From NCBI GenBank assembly GCA_900552955.1, contig USBO01000025.1, positions 1 to 16,593 on the forward strand: a DNA stretch of 16,593 nt, given 5' to 3'. The notes beneath the pieces were generated by a model. It was not told the origin of the DNA, did not search any database, and saw only the letters and a program-made list of their open reading frames with translations. Positions within the stretch are counted from its first letter, which is position 1, and every line of letters begins with the position of its first letter. The translations under genes and the position numbers were made by a program. Of this stretch, positions 7,083 to 14,079 are shown piece after piece. Origin of the DNA: an uncultured Alistipes sp. (GTDB lineage Bacteria; Bacteroidota; Bacteroidia; Bacteroidales; Rikenellaceae).

Positions 7083-9125
7083 TTACCAGATGATGACGCG
7101 CTCGTCGGCGGGCAGGAACATCGCGCCGTCGGTGATTGCGAAGGCGTCGTAGAAGGTTTGCAGGTTGCGCAGCGTGGCGTCGACGCGCCACTTGCCCAGC
7201 GAGTGTACGTCGATCTTCGTGAGACGGGCGATCTCCTCGTCGCGGATGTTCTGCGCCCAGAGCTGTGCGTAGGCCAGGTAGAAGCGCTGCTCGGGCGTGA
7301 AGCCGTCGATCGGAGCGGGCTTCTCCTTGCCGGCGAGCGAGTTGCCGTAGGCGGTGTAGGCCACGCGCAGACCGCCCTGGTCGGCGATGTTCTCGCCCAG
7401 CGACAGCGCGCCGTTGGCGAAGAGGGCCGGCCGGTCCTCCTTGGCGGGCAGCACCTCGATGGCGTCGAACTGCTTGACCAGCACGTCGGTCTTGGTCTTG
7501 AATGCCGCGGCATCCTCCTCCGTCCACCAGTTGTTCATGTTGCCGTCCTTGTCGAAGTGGCGGCCCTGATCGTCGAAGCCGTGGGTCATCTCGTGGCCGA
7601 TCACCACGCCGATGGCGCCGTAGTTGACCGCGTCGTCGGCGTCGGGGTTATAGAACGGCGGCTGGAGAATGGCTGCGGGGAAGCAGATCTCGTTGGTCGT
7701 GGGATTGTAGTAGGCGTTGACCGTCTGCGGCGACATGAGCCACTCCTCGCGGTCGACCGGTTTGCCGAACTTGCGCAGGTTGTCGAGCGTGCTCCACAGG
7801 CTCGCGGCCTTGATGTTCTGCCAGTAGCTCGCCTCGGGGTCGATCGTGAGCGTCGAGTAATCCTTCCATTTGTCGGGGTAGCCGATCTTGACGCGGAATG
7901 ACGCCAGCTTCTCCTGCGCCTTGGCCTTCGTGGCGTCCGACATCCAGTCGAGGGCGGCGATGTGCTCGCCCAGCGCCTGCTGCAGGTTGCCCACCAGCGT
8001 CAGCATCCGCTCCTTCTCCTTGGCGGGGAAGTATTTGGCCACGTACATCTCGCCCACGGCCTCGCCCAGCACCGAGTTGGGGATCGACATGGCGCGCTTC
8101 CAGCGGGGGCGCGGCTCCTCCTTGCCGGCCATCTGACGGCCGAAGAAGTCGAACGACGCGGCGTAGAAATCGTCGCTCAGGTAGGAAGCGGCGCTGTCGA
8201 GGTATTGCGCTGCGAGGTAGTGGCGCAGCGTCTCGACGGGCGTCCGCTCGACCAGCGCGCTCATCCCCTCAAAGAAGCTGGGCTGCCCCACGATGACGCG
8301 GTCGATGCCACCGACCTGCATCTCGGCCAGTTTGGCGAAGAGCAGATCCCAGTCGATGGCGCCGTAGTTCTTCTTGAGGTCGGCGACGCTCATGGGATTG
8401 TAGCTGCGGGCGATGTCGCGCAGCTCGACGTTCGACCACGAGACGCGGGCCAGTTCGGTCTCGAAGGCCACGACCTCGGCGGCGGCCTTCGCCGCTTCGG
8501 CCTCCTCCATGCCGGCGAGGGCGAAGAGCTTGCCGAGGTAGGCTTCGTAGCCCTTCCTGAGGGCGGCGTTCGACTCCTCGAGGTAGTAGTCGCGGTTGCC
8601 CATGCCCAGTCCGCTCTGCTGGAGATAGAAGGCGTTGGTGCTGCTGTCCGTCAGATCGGCCATCACGCCGAAGGCGAAGAGCGGGTTGCCCGTATCGAGC
8701 ATCATGCGCGTGAGGGCTTCGGTCAGTGAGGGCCCCTTCTCAACCTGCATAATCGCGGCCAGATCGGCCTCGACCGGACGGGCGCCCTCGTCATTGAGGC
8801 GCACCGAGTCGAGCCCCATCTTGTAGAGGTCGGCGATCTTGCGGTCGACCGAACCCGGGGCGGCCTGGAGCCGGGTCATCTCCTCGAAGAGTTCGTTGAT
8901 GCGCACCTCGTTGTTCTCGCGCAGCACGTCGAACGAGCCGTAGCGCGAGAATTCGGGTTTGAGCGGATTTTTGGCCTGCCAGCCGCCGGTGGCATACTCG
9001 TAGAAGTCTTCGTTCGGGGCGACCGACAGGTCGAAATTCGACGGGTCGATGGCCGGAACCCTGGCCGTTTTGTCATTGCAGCTCATCATACAGGCAAGCG
9101 TTGCAAAAAGGATGACTTTTTTCAT
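7083..9125 (-). CDS. M13 family zinc metallopeptidase lipoprotein (PepO/neprilysin-like)
   Basis: A 680-residue peptidase that in the family cuts short peptides in the envelope. The ATG at 9125 starts a good lipoprotein signal (MKKVILFATLACMMSC, then NDK); a start at 9146 would add seven residues inside the preceding terminator hairpin, so I reject it. The anchored protein has no acidic export signal after Cys and is probably periplasmic-facing (inference). The N-terminal M13 domain begins FDLSVAPNEDFYEYATGGW. The catalytic part has HEMTH (His511, Glu512, His515) with the downstream ENIAD (Glu578 third zinc ligand, Asp582), plus NAYYNPTTNEICFPAAIL and a terminal Trp, all typical. Length matches bacterial PepO-like enzymes (about 670-690). 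It follows pgk by 79 bases and no promoter is evident, so it may be expressed by read-through from pgk. Confidence 0.95.
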   Translation of the reverse strand: MKKVILFATLACMMSCNDKTARVPAIDPSNFDLSVAPNEDFYEYATGGWQAKNPLKPEFSRYGSFDVLRENNEVRINELFEEMTRLQAAPGSVDRKIADLYKMGLDSVRLNDEGARPVEADLAAIMQVEKGPSLTEALTRMMLDTGNPLFAFGVMADLTDSSTNAFYLQQSGLGMGNRDYYLEESNAALRKGYEAYLGKLFALAGMEEAEAAKAAAEVVAFETELARVSWSNVELRDIARSYNPMSVADLKKNYGAIDWDLLFAKLAEMQVGGIDRVIVGQPSFFEGMSALVERTPVETLRHYLAAQYLDSAASYLSDDFYAASFDFFGRQMAGKEEPRPRWKRAMSIPNSVLGEAVGEMYVAKYFPAKEKERMLTLVGNLQQALGEHIAALDWMSDATKAKAQEKLASFRVKIGYPDKWKDYSTLTIDPEASYWQNIKAASLWSTLDNLRKFGKPVDREEWLMSPQTVNAYYNPTTNEICFPAAILQPPFYNPDADDAVNYGAIGVVIGHEMTHGFDDQGRHFDKDGNMNNWWTEEDAAAFKTKTDVLVKQFDAIEVLPAKEDRPALFANGALSLGENIADQGGLRVAYTAYGNSLAGKEKPAPIDGFTPEQRFYLAYAQLWAQNIRDEEIARLTKIDVHSLGKWRVDATLRNLQTFYDAFAITDGAMFLPADERVIIW

Positions 9126-9146
9126 CGGTTTCTTTCGTTTTAACAT

Positions 9147-9182
9147 GAAAGAGCCGCCTTCGGCGCGAAGGACAGCTCTTTC
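9147..9182 (-). terminator. Hairpin after pgk, probable partial terminator
   Basis: GAAAGAGC (9147-9154) pairs with GCTCTTTC (9175-9182), with an inner CGCC/GGCG stem. The T tract after it on the minus strand is poor (ATGTT), so it could attenuate rather than fully stop transcription into the M13 peptidase gene. Confidence 0.6.
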
Positions 9183-9204
9183 GGTCGTCAGCGTTCGGAA
9201 CGCA

Positions 9205-10458
9205 TTATTTTTTGCAGATGGCGGCTACGCCCGGCAGCTCCTTGCCCTCGATGGCTTCGAGCAGCGCACCGCCGCCGGTCGAGATGTAGGACACCTGGTC
9301 GGCCATGCCGAACTTGTTGATGCAGGCTACCGAGTCGCCGCCGCCGATGAGCGAGAAGGCGCCCTCGGCCGTGGCTTTGGCGATCGCTTCGGCGATGGCG
9401 CGCGAGCCGGCCGCGAAGTTGTCGAACTCGAACACGCCGGCGGGGCCGTTCCACAGGATGGTCTTGGCACCCTCGATCACGGCGGCGAAGGCCTTGCGCG
9501 TTTCGGGGCCGGCATCCATGCCCTCCCAGCCGTCGGGGATGTCGTTCGAGGGGCAGATCTGGGTGTTGGCGTCGTTCGAGAAGGCGTCGGCCGCCACGCA
9601 GTCGGTGCCCAGTACCAGATTGACGCCTTTGGCCTTGGCTTTGGCGATGATGTCGAGCGCCAGTTGCAGCTTGTCGTCCTCGCAGATCGAGTTGCCGATC
9701 TTGCCGCCCTGCGCCTTGGCGAAGGTGTAGGTCATGCCGCCGCAGAGGATCAGGTTGTCGACCTTGTCCATCAGGTTCTCGATGATGCCGATCTTGGTCG
9801 ACACCTTCGAACCGCCCATGATGGCCGTGAAGGGTCGTTTGATGTCGCTCAGGATGTTGTCCACGGCCTTCACCTCCTTCTCCATGAGGTAGCCCAGCAT
9901 CTTGTTATCGGCGTCGAAGTAGTCGGCGATGACGGCCGTCGAAGCGTGCTTGCGGTGCGCCGTGCCGAAGGCGTCGTTGATATAGCAGTCGGCATACGAA
10001 GCCAGCGTCTTGGCGAACTCCTTCTGCGAAGCCTTCATCGCCTTCTTGGCCTCGTCGTAGGCGGGATCCTCCTTGTCGATGCCCACGGGCTTGCCCTCCT
10101 CCTCGGGATAGAAGCGGAGGTTCTCGAGCATCAGCACCTCGCCCGGCTTGAGCGCTGCGGCGGCCTCGGCGGCTTTGGCGCAGTCGGGAGCGAACTGTAC
10201 GGGCACGCCCAGTTTCTCGCTCACGGCGTCGACGATCTGGCTCAGCGAGAATTTGGGGTTGACCTTGCCTTTGGGTTTGCCCATGTGCGACATGATGATG
10301 AGGCTGCCGCCGTCGGCGAGCACCTTCTTCAGCGTGGGAAGCGCCCCGCGGATGCGGGTGTCGTCGGTGATTTTACCGTTTTCATCCAGAGGTACGTTGA
10401 AGTCCACGCGCACGATGGCGCGTTTGCCTTTGAAATCGTAAGAGTCGATCGTAACCAT
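9205..10458 (-). CDS. pgk: Phosphoglycerate kinase
   Basis: Cytoplasmic glycolytic enzyme: 1,3-bisphosphoglycerate plus ADP gives 3-phosphoglycerate plus ATP. 417 residues, full length for the family (about 390-420). N-terminal substrate side: VDFNVPLD (Asp19, Asn21) and SHMGKPKGK. The GGSKVSTKIG segment follows in the nucleotide domain, then WNGPAGVFE and the GGGDS loop (372-376). The start at 10458 gives the standard N-terminus. Insertions around SYADCYINDAFGTAHR are normal for PGK. It has its own promoter to the right (TACATTTG at 10564-10571), a leader of about 100 bases with a strong hairpin, and the M13 peptidase gene follows. Confidence 0.98.
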   Translation of the reverse strand: MVTIDSYDFKGKRAIVRVDFNVPLDENGKITDDTRIRGALPTLKKVLADGGSLIIMSHMGKPKGKVNPKFSLSQIVDAVSEKLGVPVQFAPDCAKAAEAAAALKPGEVLMLENLRFYPEEEGKPVGIDKEDPAYDEAKKAMKASQKEFAKTLASYADCYINDAFGTAHRKHASTAVIADYFDADNKMLGYLMEKEVKAVDNILSDIKRPFTAIMGGSKVSTKIGIIENLMDKVDNLILCGGMTYTFAKAQGGKIGNSICEDDKLQLALDIIAKAKAKGVNLVLGTDCVAADAFSNDANTQICPSNDIPDGWEGMDAGPETRKAFAAVIEGAKTILWNGPAGVFEFDNFAAGSRAIAEAIAKATAEGAFSLIGGGDSVACINKFGMADQVSYISTGGGALLEAIEGKELPGVAAICKK

Positions 10459-10517
10459 AGTCTTTCGAGTTTAAGTTATTTCGTATTTCGTTGAACCGGC
10501 ATCGTTTCGGCCGCGAC

Positions 10518-10548
10518 CGCGGCGGGCGGTTCCGCTGGGCCCGCCGCG
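10518..10548 (-). promoter_or_regulatory. GC-rich hairpin in the pgk 5' leader
   Basis: Perfect 10-bp stem (10518-10527 with 10539-10548) around an 11-base loop, all GC pairs. It lies between the pgk -7 box and start codon and has no T tract, so it is not a plain terminator. It may protect or control the pgk transcript (inference). Confidence 0.5.
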
Positions 10549-10563
10549 ACGGGTTGCGTCCCG

Positions 10564-10571
10564 CAAATGTA
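10564..10571 (-). promoter_or_regulatory. pgk promoter -7 box
   Basis: TACATTTG on the minus strand, an exact match to the Bacteroidota consensus TAnnTTTG. It predicts a transcript start near 10557 and a leader of about 100 bases. The -33 element is not obvious. Confidence 0.7.
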
Positions 10572-10788
10572 CGCATTTATTTTCAGAAATGCGCACTCTG
10601 TGCTTCGTAATAACGATGCCTTGGCGTTTTTCCATAGCAAGAACGGGGGCGTTCGCCGCCGGCGGACGGATCTGCACGAGCGGATGCGAGTTGCAGCGCC
10701 CCCCCCCTCGGCGGCCGGAAGAATTCCGATTTTACGGCCGTTGGGAGAAATCATCCTCGTTTTCTTAGGCTTTTTGATGCGGATTTCA

Positions 10789-10796
10789 TAACTTTG
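10789..10796 (+). promoter_or_regulatory. metG promoter -7 box
   Basis: TAACTTTG matches TAnnTTTG exactly, 40 bases before the metG ATG. A -33 element is not clear; a TTAG at 10765 is at the right distance (20 bases) but weak. Confidence 0.75.
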
Positions 10797-10836
10797 TCCG
10801 AATATTATCCGAAAAGAGTGTAAATTCACGAAGAAT

Positions 10837-12879
10837 ATGGCAAAAGAGTTCAAACGCTATCTGGTGACGTCGGCGCTCCCCTATGCCAACGGGCCGGTGC
10901 ATATCGGTCATCTGGCGGGGGTCTACATCCCGTCCGACATCTATACGCGCTACCTGCGCCGCCGCGGCCGCGACGTGGTGTCGATCTGCGGCAGCGACGA
11001 GCACGGCGTGGCGATCACCATCAAGGCGCGCAAGGAGGGCGTTTCGCCCAGGGAGATCGTCGACCGCTATCACCATCTCATCAAGCGCTCGTTCGAGCGG
11101 CTCGGCATGTCGTTCGACATCTATTCGCGCACCTCGTCGCCCGTGCATGCCGAGACGGCGTCGGATTTCTTCCGCAAGCTCTATGCCGAGGGCAAGTTCA
11201 TCGAGAAGAGCTCCGAGCAGTATTACGACCAGGAGGCGCAGCAGTTTTTGGCCGACCGCTACATCGTGGGCACCTGCCCCCACTGCCAGAACGAGAAGGC
11301 CTACGGCGATCAGTGCGAGAGGTGCGGTTCCACGCTCTCGCCCGACGAGCTGATCGCGCCCCACAGCGCGCTGTCGGGCTCGCCGCTGGTCAAGCGCGAA
11401 ACCCGGCACTGGTATCTGCCGCTCGACCGCTACGAGGGATTCCTGCGCGAGTGGATTCTCGAGGGCCACAAGGAGTGGCGTCCCAACGTCTACGGGCAGT
11501 GCAAGAGCTGGCTCGATCTGGGGTTGCAGCCGCGTGCCGTGAGCCGCGATCTGGACTGGGGTATCCCCGTTCCGGTCGAGGGGGCCGAGGGCAAGGTGCT
11601 CTACGTATGGTTCGACGCGCCGATCGGCTATATCTCGGCCACGAAGGAGCTGACGCCCGACTGGGAGCGTTACTGGAAGGACCCCGAGACCAAGATGGTG
11701 CACTTCATCGGCAAGGACAACATCGTCTTCCATTGCATCGTCTTCCCGTCGATGCTTCAGGCCCACGGCGGCTACATCCTGCCCGAGAACGTGCCGTCCA
11801 ACGAGTTCCTGAACCTCGAGGGCGACAAGATCTCCACCTCGCGCAACTGGGCTGTCTGGCTCCACGAGTACCTCGACGAATTCCCCGGTAAGGAGGACGT
11901 GCTGCGCTACGTGCTGTGCGCCAATGCTCCCGAGTCGAAGGACAACGACTTCACGTGGAAGGATTTTCAGGCCCGCAACAACAACGAGCTGGTGGCCGTG
12001 CTGGGCAACTTCGTCAATCGTGCGCTGGTGCTCACGCAGAAGTATTACGGCGGCGAGGTTCCCGCATGCGGCGCGCTCACGGACTACGACCGCGAGACGC
12101 TGGCCGAGTTGCAGGCCGTGAAGGCGACGCTCGAACAGAACATCGAGCACTACCGCTTCCGCGAGGCGCTGAAGGATGCGATGAACGTGGCGCGCATCGG
12201 TAACAAGTATCTGGCCGACTGCGAGCCGTGGAAACTCGTCAAGAGCGATCCCGAGCGGGTGAAGACGATTCTCAACCTCGCATTGCAGATCACGGCCAAC
12301 CTCTCGGTCGTCATCGAGCCCTTCATGCCCTTCACGGCGGCCCGGCTGCTGGCGATGCTGCGCCTCGAACCGCTCGACTGGGAGCGGATCGGCGCCACCG
12401 ACCTCGTCGCGGCCGGTCACTGCATCGGAACTCCCGAGTTGCTTTTCGAGAAAATCGAGGACGATGTCATTCAGGCGCAGCTCGACAAACTGGCCGCCAC
12501 CAAGCTGGCCAATCAGGCGGCCGATGCGTCGCAAAACGTTGTTGAACAGAAAGATAGCGTGTCGTTCGACGATTTCCAGCGCATGGATATCCGCGTCTCG
12601 ACGATCGTAGCGGCCGAGAAGGTCGCCAAGACCAAGAAGCTGCTGAAGCTGACCGTCGACACGGGGATCGACCGGCGCGAGATCGTGTCGGGCATTGCCG
12701 AACACTATGCGCCCGAGGAGCTGGTGGGCCGTCAGGTGTTGGTGCTGGTTAACCTCGAACCCCGCACGCTCAAGGGAATCGAGTCGCGCGGCATGATCCT
12801 AATGGGCGAAGATGCCGCGGGCAAACTGGTGTTGCTGGGGCCGGCAACGACGGTGAACGACGGTGCAACCGTCGGGTAA
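10837..12879 (+). CDS. metG: Methionine-tRNA ligase with C-terminal tRNA-binding domain
   Basis: Charges tRNA-Met with methionine in the cytoplasm. 680 residues, the length of the MetG form with a fused EMAP/Trbp111-like domain. Visible parts: SALPYANGPVHIGH with the HIGH signature (22-25), a zinc knuckle with Cys147, Cys150, Cys160 and Cys163, WFDAPIGYISATKE, and KISTS (331-335), the expected variant of KMSKS. An anticodon-binding helical domain follows (NNNELVAVLGNFVNRAL), then a low-conservation linker, then an OB-fold tRNA-binding domain from about 575 (FQRMDIRVSTI ... LVNLEPRTLKGIESRGMIL). The single four-Cys knuckle is complete. First gene of a likely two-gene operon with ilvE, 22 bases downstream. 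Confidence 0.98.
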   Translation: MAKEFKRYLVTSALPYANGPVHIGHLAGVYIPSDIYTRYLRRRGRDVVSICGSDEHGVAITIKARKEGVSPREIVDRYHHLIKRSFERLGMSFDIYSRTSSPVHAETASDFFRKLYAEGKFIEKSSEQYYDQEAQQFLADRYIVGTCPHCQNEKAYGDQCERCGSTLSPDELIAPHSALSGSPLVKRETRHWYLPLDRYEGFLREWILEGHKEWRPNVYGQCKSWLDLGLQPRAVSRDLDWGIPVPVEGAEGKVLYVWFDAPIGYISATKELTPDWERYWKDPETKMVHFIGKDNIVFHCIVFPSMLQAHGGYILPENVPSNEFLNLEGDKISTSRNWAVWLHEYLDEFPGKEDVLRYVLCANAPESKDNDFTWKDFQARNNNELVAVLGNFVNRALVLTQKYYGGEVPACGALTDYDRETLAELQAVKATLEQNIEHYRFREALKDAMNVARIGNKYLADCEPWKLVKSDPERVKTILNLALQITANLSVVIEPFMPFTAARLLAMLRLEPLDWERIGATDLVAAGHCIGTPELLFEKIEDDVIQAQLDKLAATKLANQAADASQNVVEQKDSVSFDDFQRMDIRVSTIVAAEKVAKTKKLLKLTVDTGIDRREIVSGIAEHYAPEELVGRQVLVLVNLEPRTLKGIESRGMILMGEDAAGKLVLLGPATTVNDGATVG

Positions 12880-12901
12880 GTAACTCTTAAACTTTAAGGA
12901 T

Positions 12902-13915
12902 ATGGAGAACGTGGATTGGGCGGCCCTGCCGTTTAACTACTACAAAACGGATTACAATGTCCGCATTTCCTACAAGGACGGGAAATGGGGCAAACCGGAA
13001 CTGACGCAGGACGAGTATATCTCGGTGCATATGTCGGCGCCGTGCCTGCATTATGGTGTCGAGTCGTTCGAGGGGCTGAAAGCCTTCCGCGGGGTCGACG
13101 GCAAGATCCGCCTGTTCCGTCCCGACGAGAACGGCAAACGCTTCGCCGCAACGGCCCGCAAGCTCTGCATGGCCGAGCTGCCGGTCGAGACCTTCGTCGA
13201 GATGTGCCGGATGGTCGTCGCTGCCAACGAACGCTTCGTGCCGCCCTATGGTACGGGGGCGACGCTCTATCTGCGGCCGATGGAGATCGGCATGGGCGCC
13301 TTCCTGGGTGTGCATCCGGCCAAGGAGTTTATGGTCTGCGTCTTCGTGTCGCCCGTCGGCGCTTATTTCAAGGAGGGGATCAAGCCGATCCGTGTGCTGG
13401 TGAACCCCGACTACGACCGTGCTGCTCCACGTGGAACAGGCGATGTGAAATGCGGCGGCAACTATGCCGCCAGCCTCGAGGCTGGCGAGGAGGCCAATCG
13501 CGCGGGATATGCCAACTCGATGTTCGTGGATGCCGTTCACCGCAAATATATAGAGGAGTGCGGCGCGGCCAACTTCTTCGGCATCAAGGATAACACCTAT
13601 ATCACGCCCAAATCGACTTCGATCCTGCCGTCGATCACCAACAAGAGTCTGCGCCGGTTGGCCGAGGATATGGGGATGAAGGTCGAGGAGCGTCCTGTGG
13701 CGATCGACGAACTGTCGACCTTCGAGGAGTGTGCGGCCTGCGGTACGGCGGCAGTCATCTCCCCTATCGGCTATGTTTACGACAAGGAGACGGGCCGCGA
13801 GTGGAAGTTCGGCGACGAGCCGGGCAAGCGCTGCATGGAGATGTACAACAAGCTGCAGGATATTCAGTACGGACGTTGCGACGACCCGTATGGTTGGACG
13901 CTCATCGTTGAGTGA
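12902..13915 (+). CDS. ilvE: Branched-chain amino acid aminotransferase
   Basis: PLP enzyme of class IV that interconverts leucine, isoleucine and valine with their 2-oxo acids using glutamate/2-oxoglutarate. 337 residues, matching the longer BCAT type found in Bacteroidota and eukaryotes. Motifs: SVHMSAPCLHYGVESFEGLKAF at the N-terminal part, LYLRPMEIG, the PLP-binding Lys183 in GTGDVKCGGNYAAS, and EECGAANFFG with the cofactor-contacting Glu, then SITNKSLRRLAEDMG. The start is chosen because MENVDW fits the family N-terminus; the AAGGA just before it is too near the ATG to be a normal ribosome site. Probably cotranscribed with metG. A parS-like site overlaps codons for Ala-Pro-Arg-Gly-Thr just before the PLP lysine. 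Confidence 0.96.
   Translation: MENVDWAALPFNYYKTDYNVRISYKDGKWGKPELTQDEYISVHMSAPCLHYGVESFEGLKAFRGVDGKIRLFRPDENGKRFAATARKLCMAELPVETFVEMCRMVVAANERFVPPYGTGATLYLRPMEIGMGAFLGVHPAKEFMVCVFVSPVGAYFKEGIKPIRVLVNPDYDRAAPRGTGDVKCGGNYAASLEAGEEANRAGYANSMFVDAVHRKYIEECGAANFFGIKDNTYITPKSTSILPSITNKSLRRLAEDMGMKVEERPVAIDELSTFEECAACGTAAVISPIGYVYDKETGREWKFGDEPGKRCMEMYNKLQDIQYGRCDDPYGWTLIVE
13423..13438. promoter_or_regulatory. parS: parS-like ParB-binding site 1, inside ilvE
   Basis: TGCTCCACGTGGAACA differs at one base from TGTTCCACGTGGAACA, a common bacterial parS form. It lies in the ilvE coding region and is built from codons GCT CCA CGT GGA ACA, whereas neighbours mostly use G/C-ending codons, which hints at selection on the DNA. 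Confidence 0.75.
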
Positions 13916-13936
13916 TCGGCGTTTTGATGTGCATGG

Positions 13937-13967
13937 AGCGGCGGTCATTTGATCGCCGCTTTCTTTT
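13937..13967 (+). terminator. Intrinsic terminator of metG-ilvE
   Basis: Ten-bp stem 13937-13946 with 13951-13960, one G-U pair, loop ATTT, followed by TTCTTTT. It starts 21 bases after the ilvE stop. Confidence 0.9.
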
Positions 13968-13982
13968 GCTCCACGTGGAACG
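13967..13982. promoter_or_regulatory. parS: parS-like ParB-binding site 2, intergenic
   Basis: TGCTCCACGTGGAACG shares 15 bases exactly with site 1, 544 bases away, and differs at two bases from the common parS form. It lies between the ilvE terminator and the mnmG terminator, so it is shielded from transcription. Confidence 0.75.
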
Positions 13983-14019
13983 TTCTTGATATGCCGAGGC
14001 GAGAAAACGACTTTCGAAA

Positions 14020-14056
14020 ACAAACAATAAAGGCGAGCCTGGTGCAGGCTCGCCTT
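14020..14056 (-). terminator. Intrinsic terminator of mnmG
   Basis: Perfect 12-bp stem 14030-14041 with 14045-14056 and a 3-base loop, followed on the minus strand by T-rich TATTGTTTG. It starts 23 bases after the mnmG stop. Confidence 0.9.
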
Positions 14057-14079
14057 CTCTCGTCGCTGTTCGTCGTCGT

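Larger units (their letters stand above)
10459..10836. other. 378-base divergent promoter region between pgk and metG
   Basis: No gene seen. It holds, from left to right, the pgk leader with a GC-rich hairpin, the pgk -7 box (10564-10571, minus), a middle stretch of mixed composition with a run of nine C (10699-10707), and the metG -7 box (10789-10796, plus). Short frames on both strands here lack coding character. Confidence 0.7.

Noticed and set aside
9126..9146. Upstream start of the M13 peptidase at 9146
   Set aside because: It would place seven charged residues before the lipoprotein signal and begin at the edge of the pgk hairpin; the ATG at 9125 starts a standard signal.
11947..11962. 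A third CACGTG site in metG (ACTTCACGTGGAAGGA) as parS
   Set aside because: Flanks match parS poorly and the bases follow from common codons for Asp-Phe-Thr-Trp-Lys.
10786..12705. Long 639-codon frame antisense to metG, and similar frames antisense to the lipoproteins, pgk, M13 and mnmG genes
   Set aside because: Such frames are expected in GC-rich DNA opposite real genes; their translations are low-complexity and match no family I know, while the opposite strand encodes clear conserved proteins.
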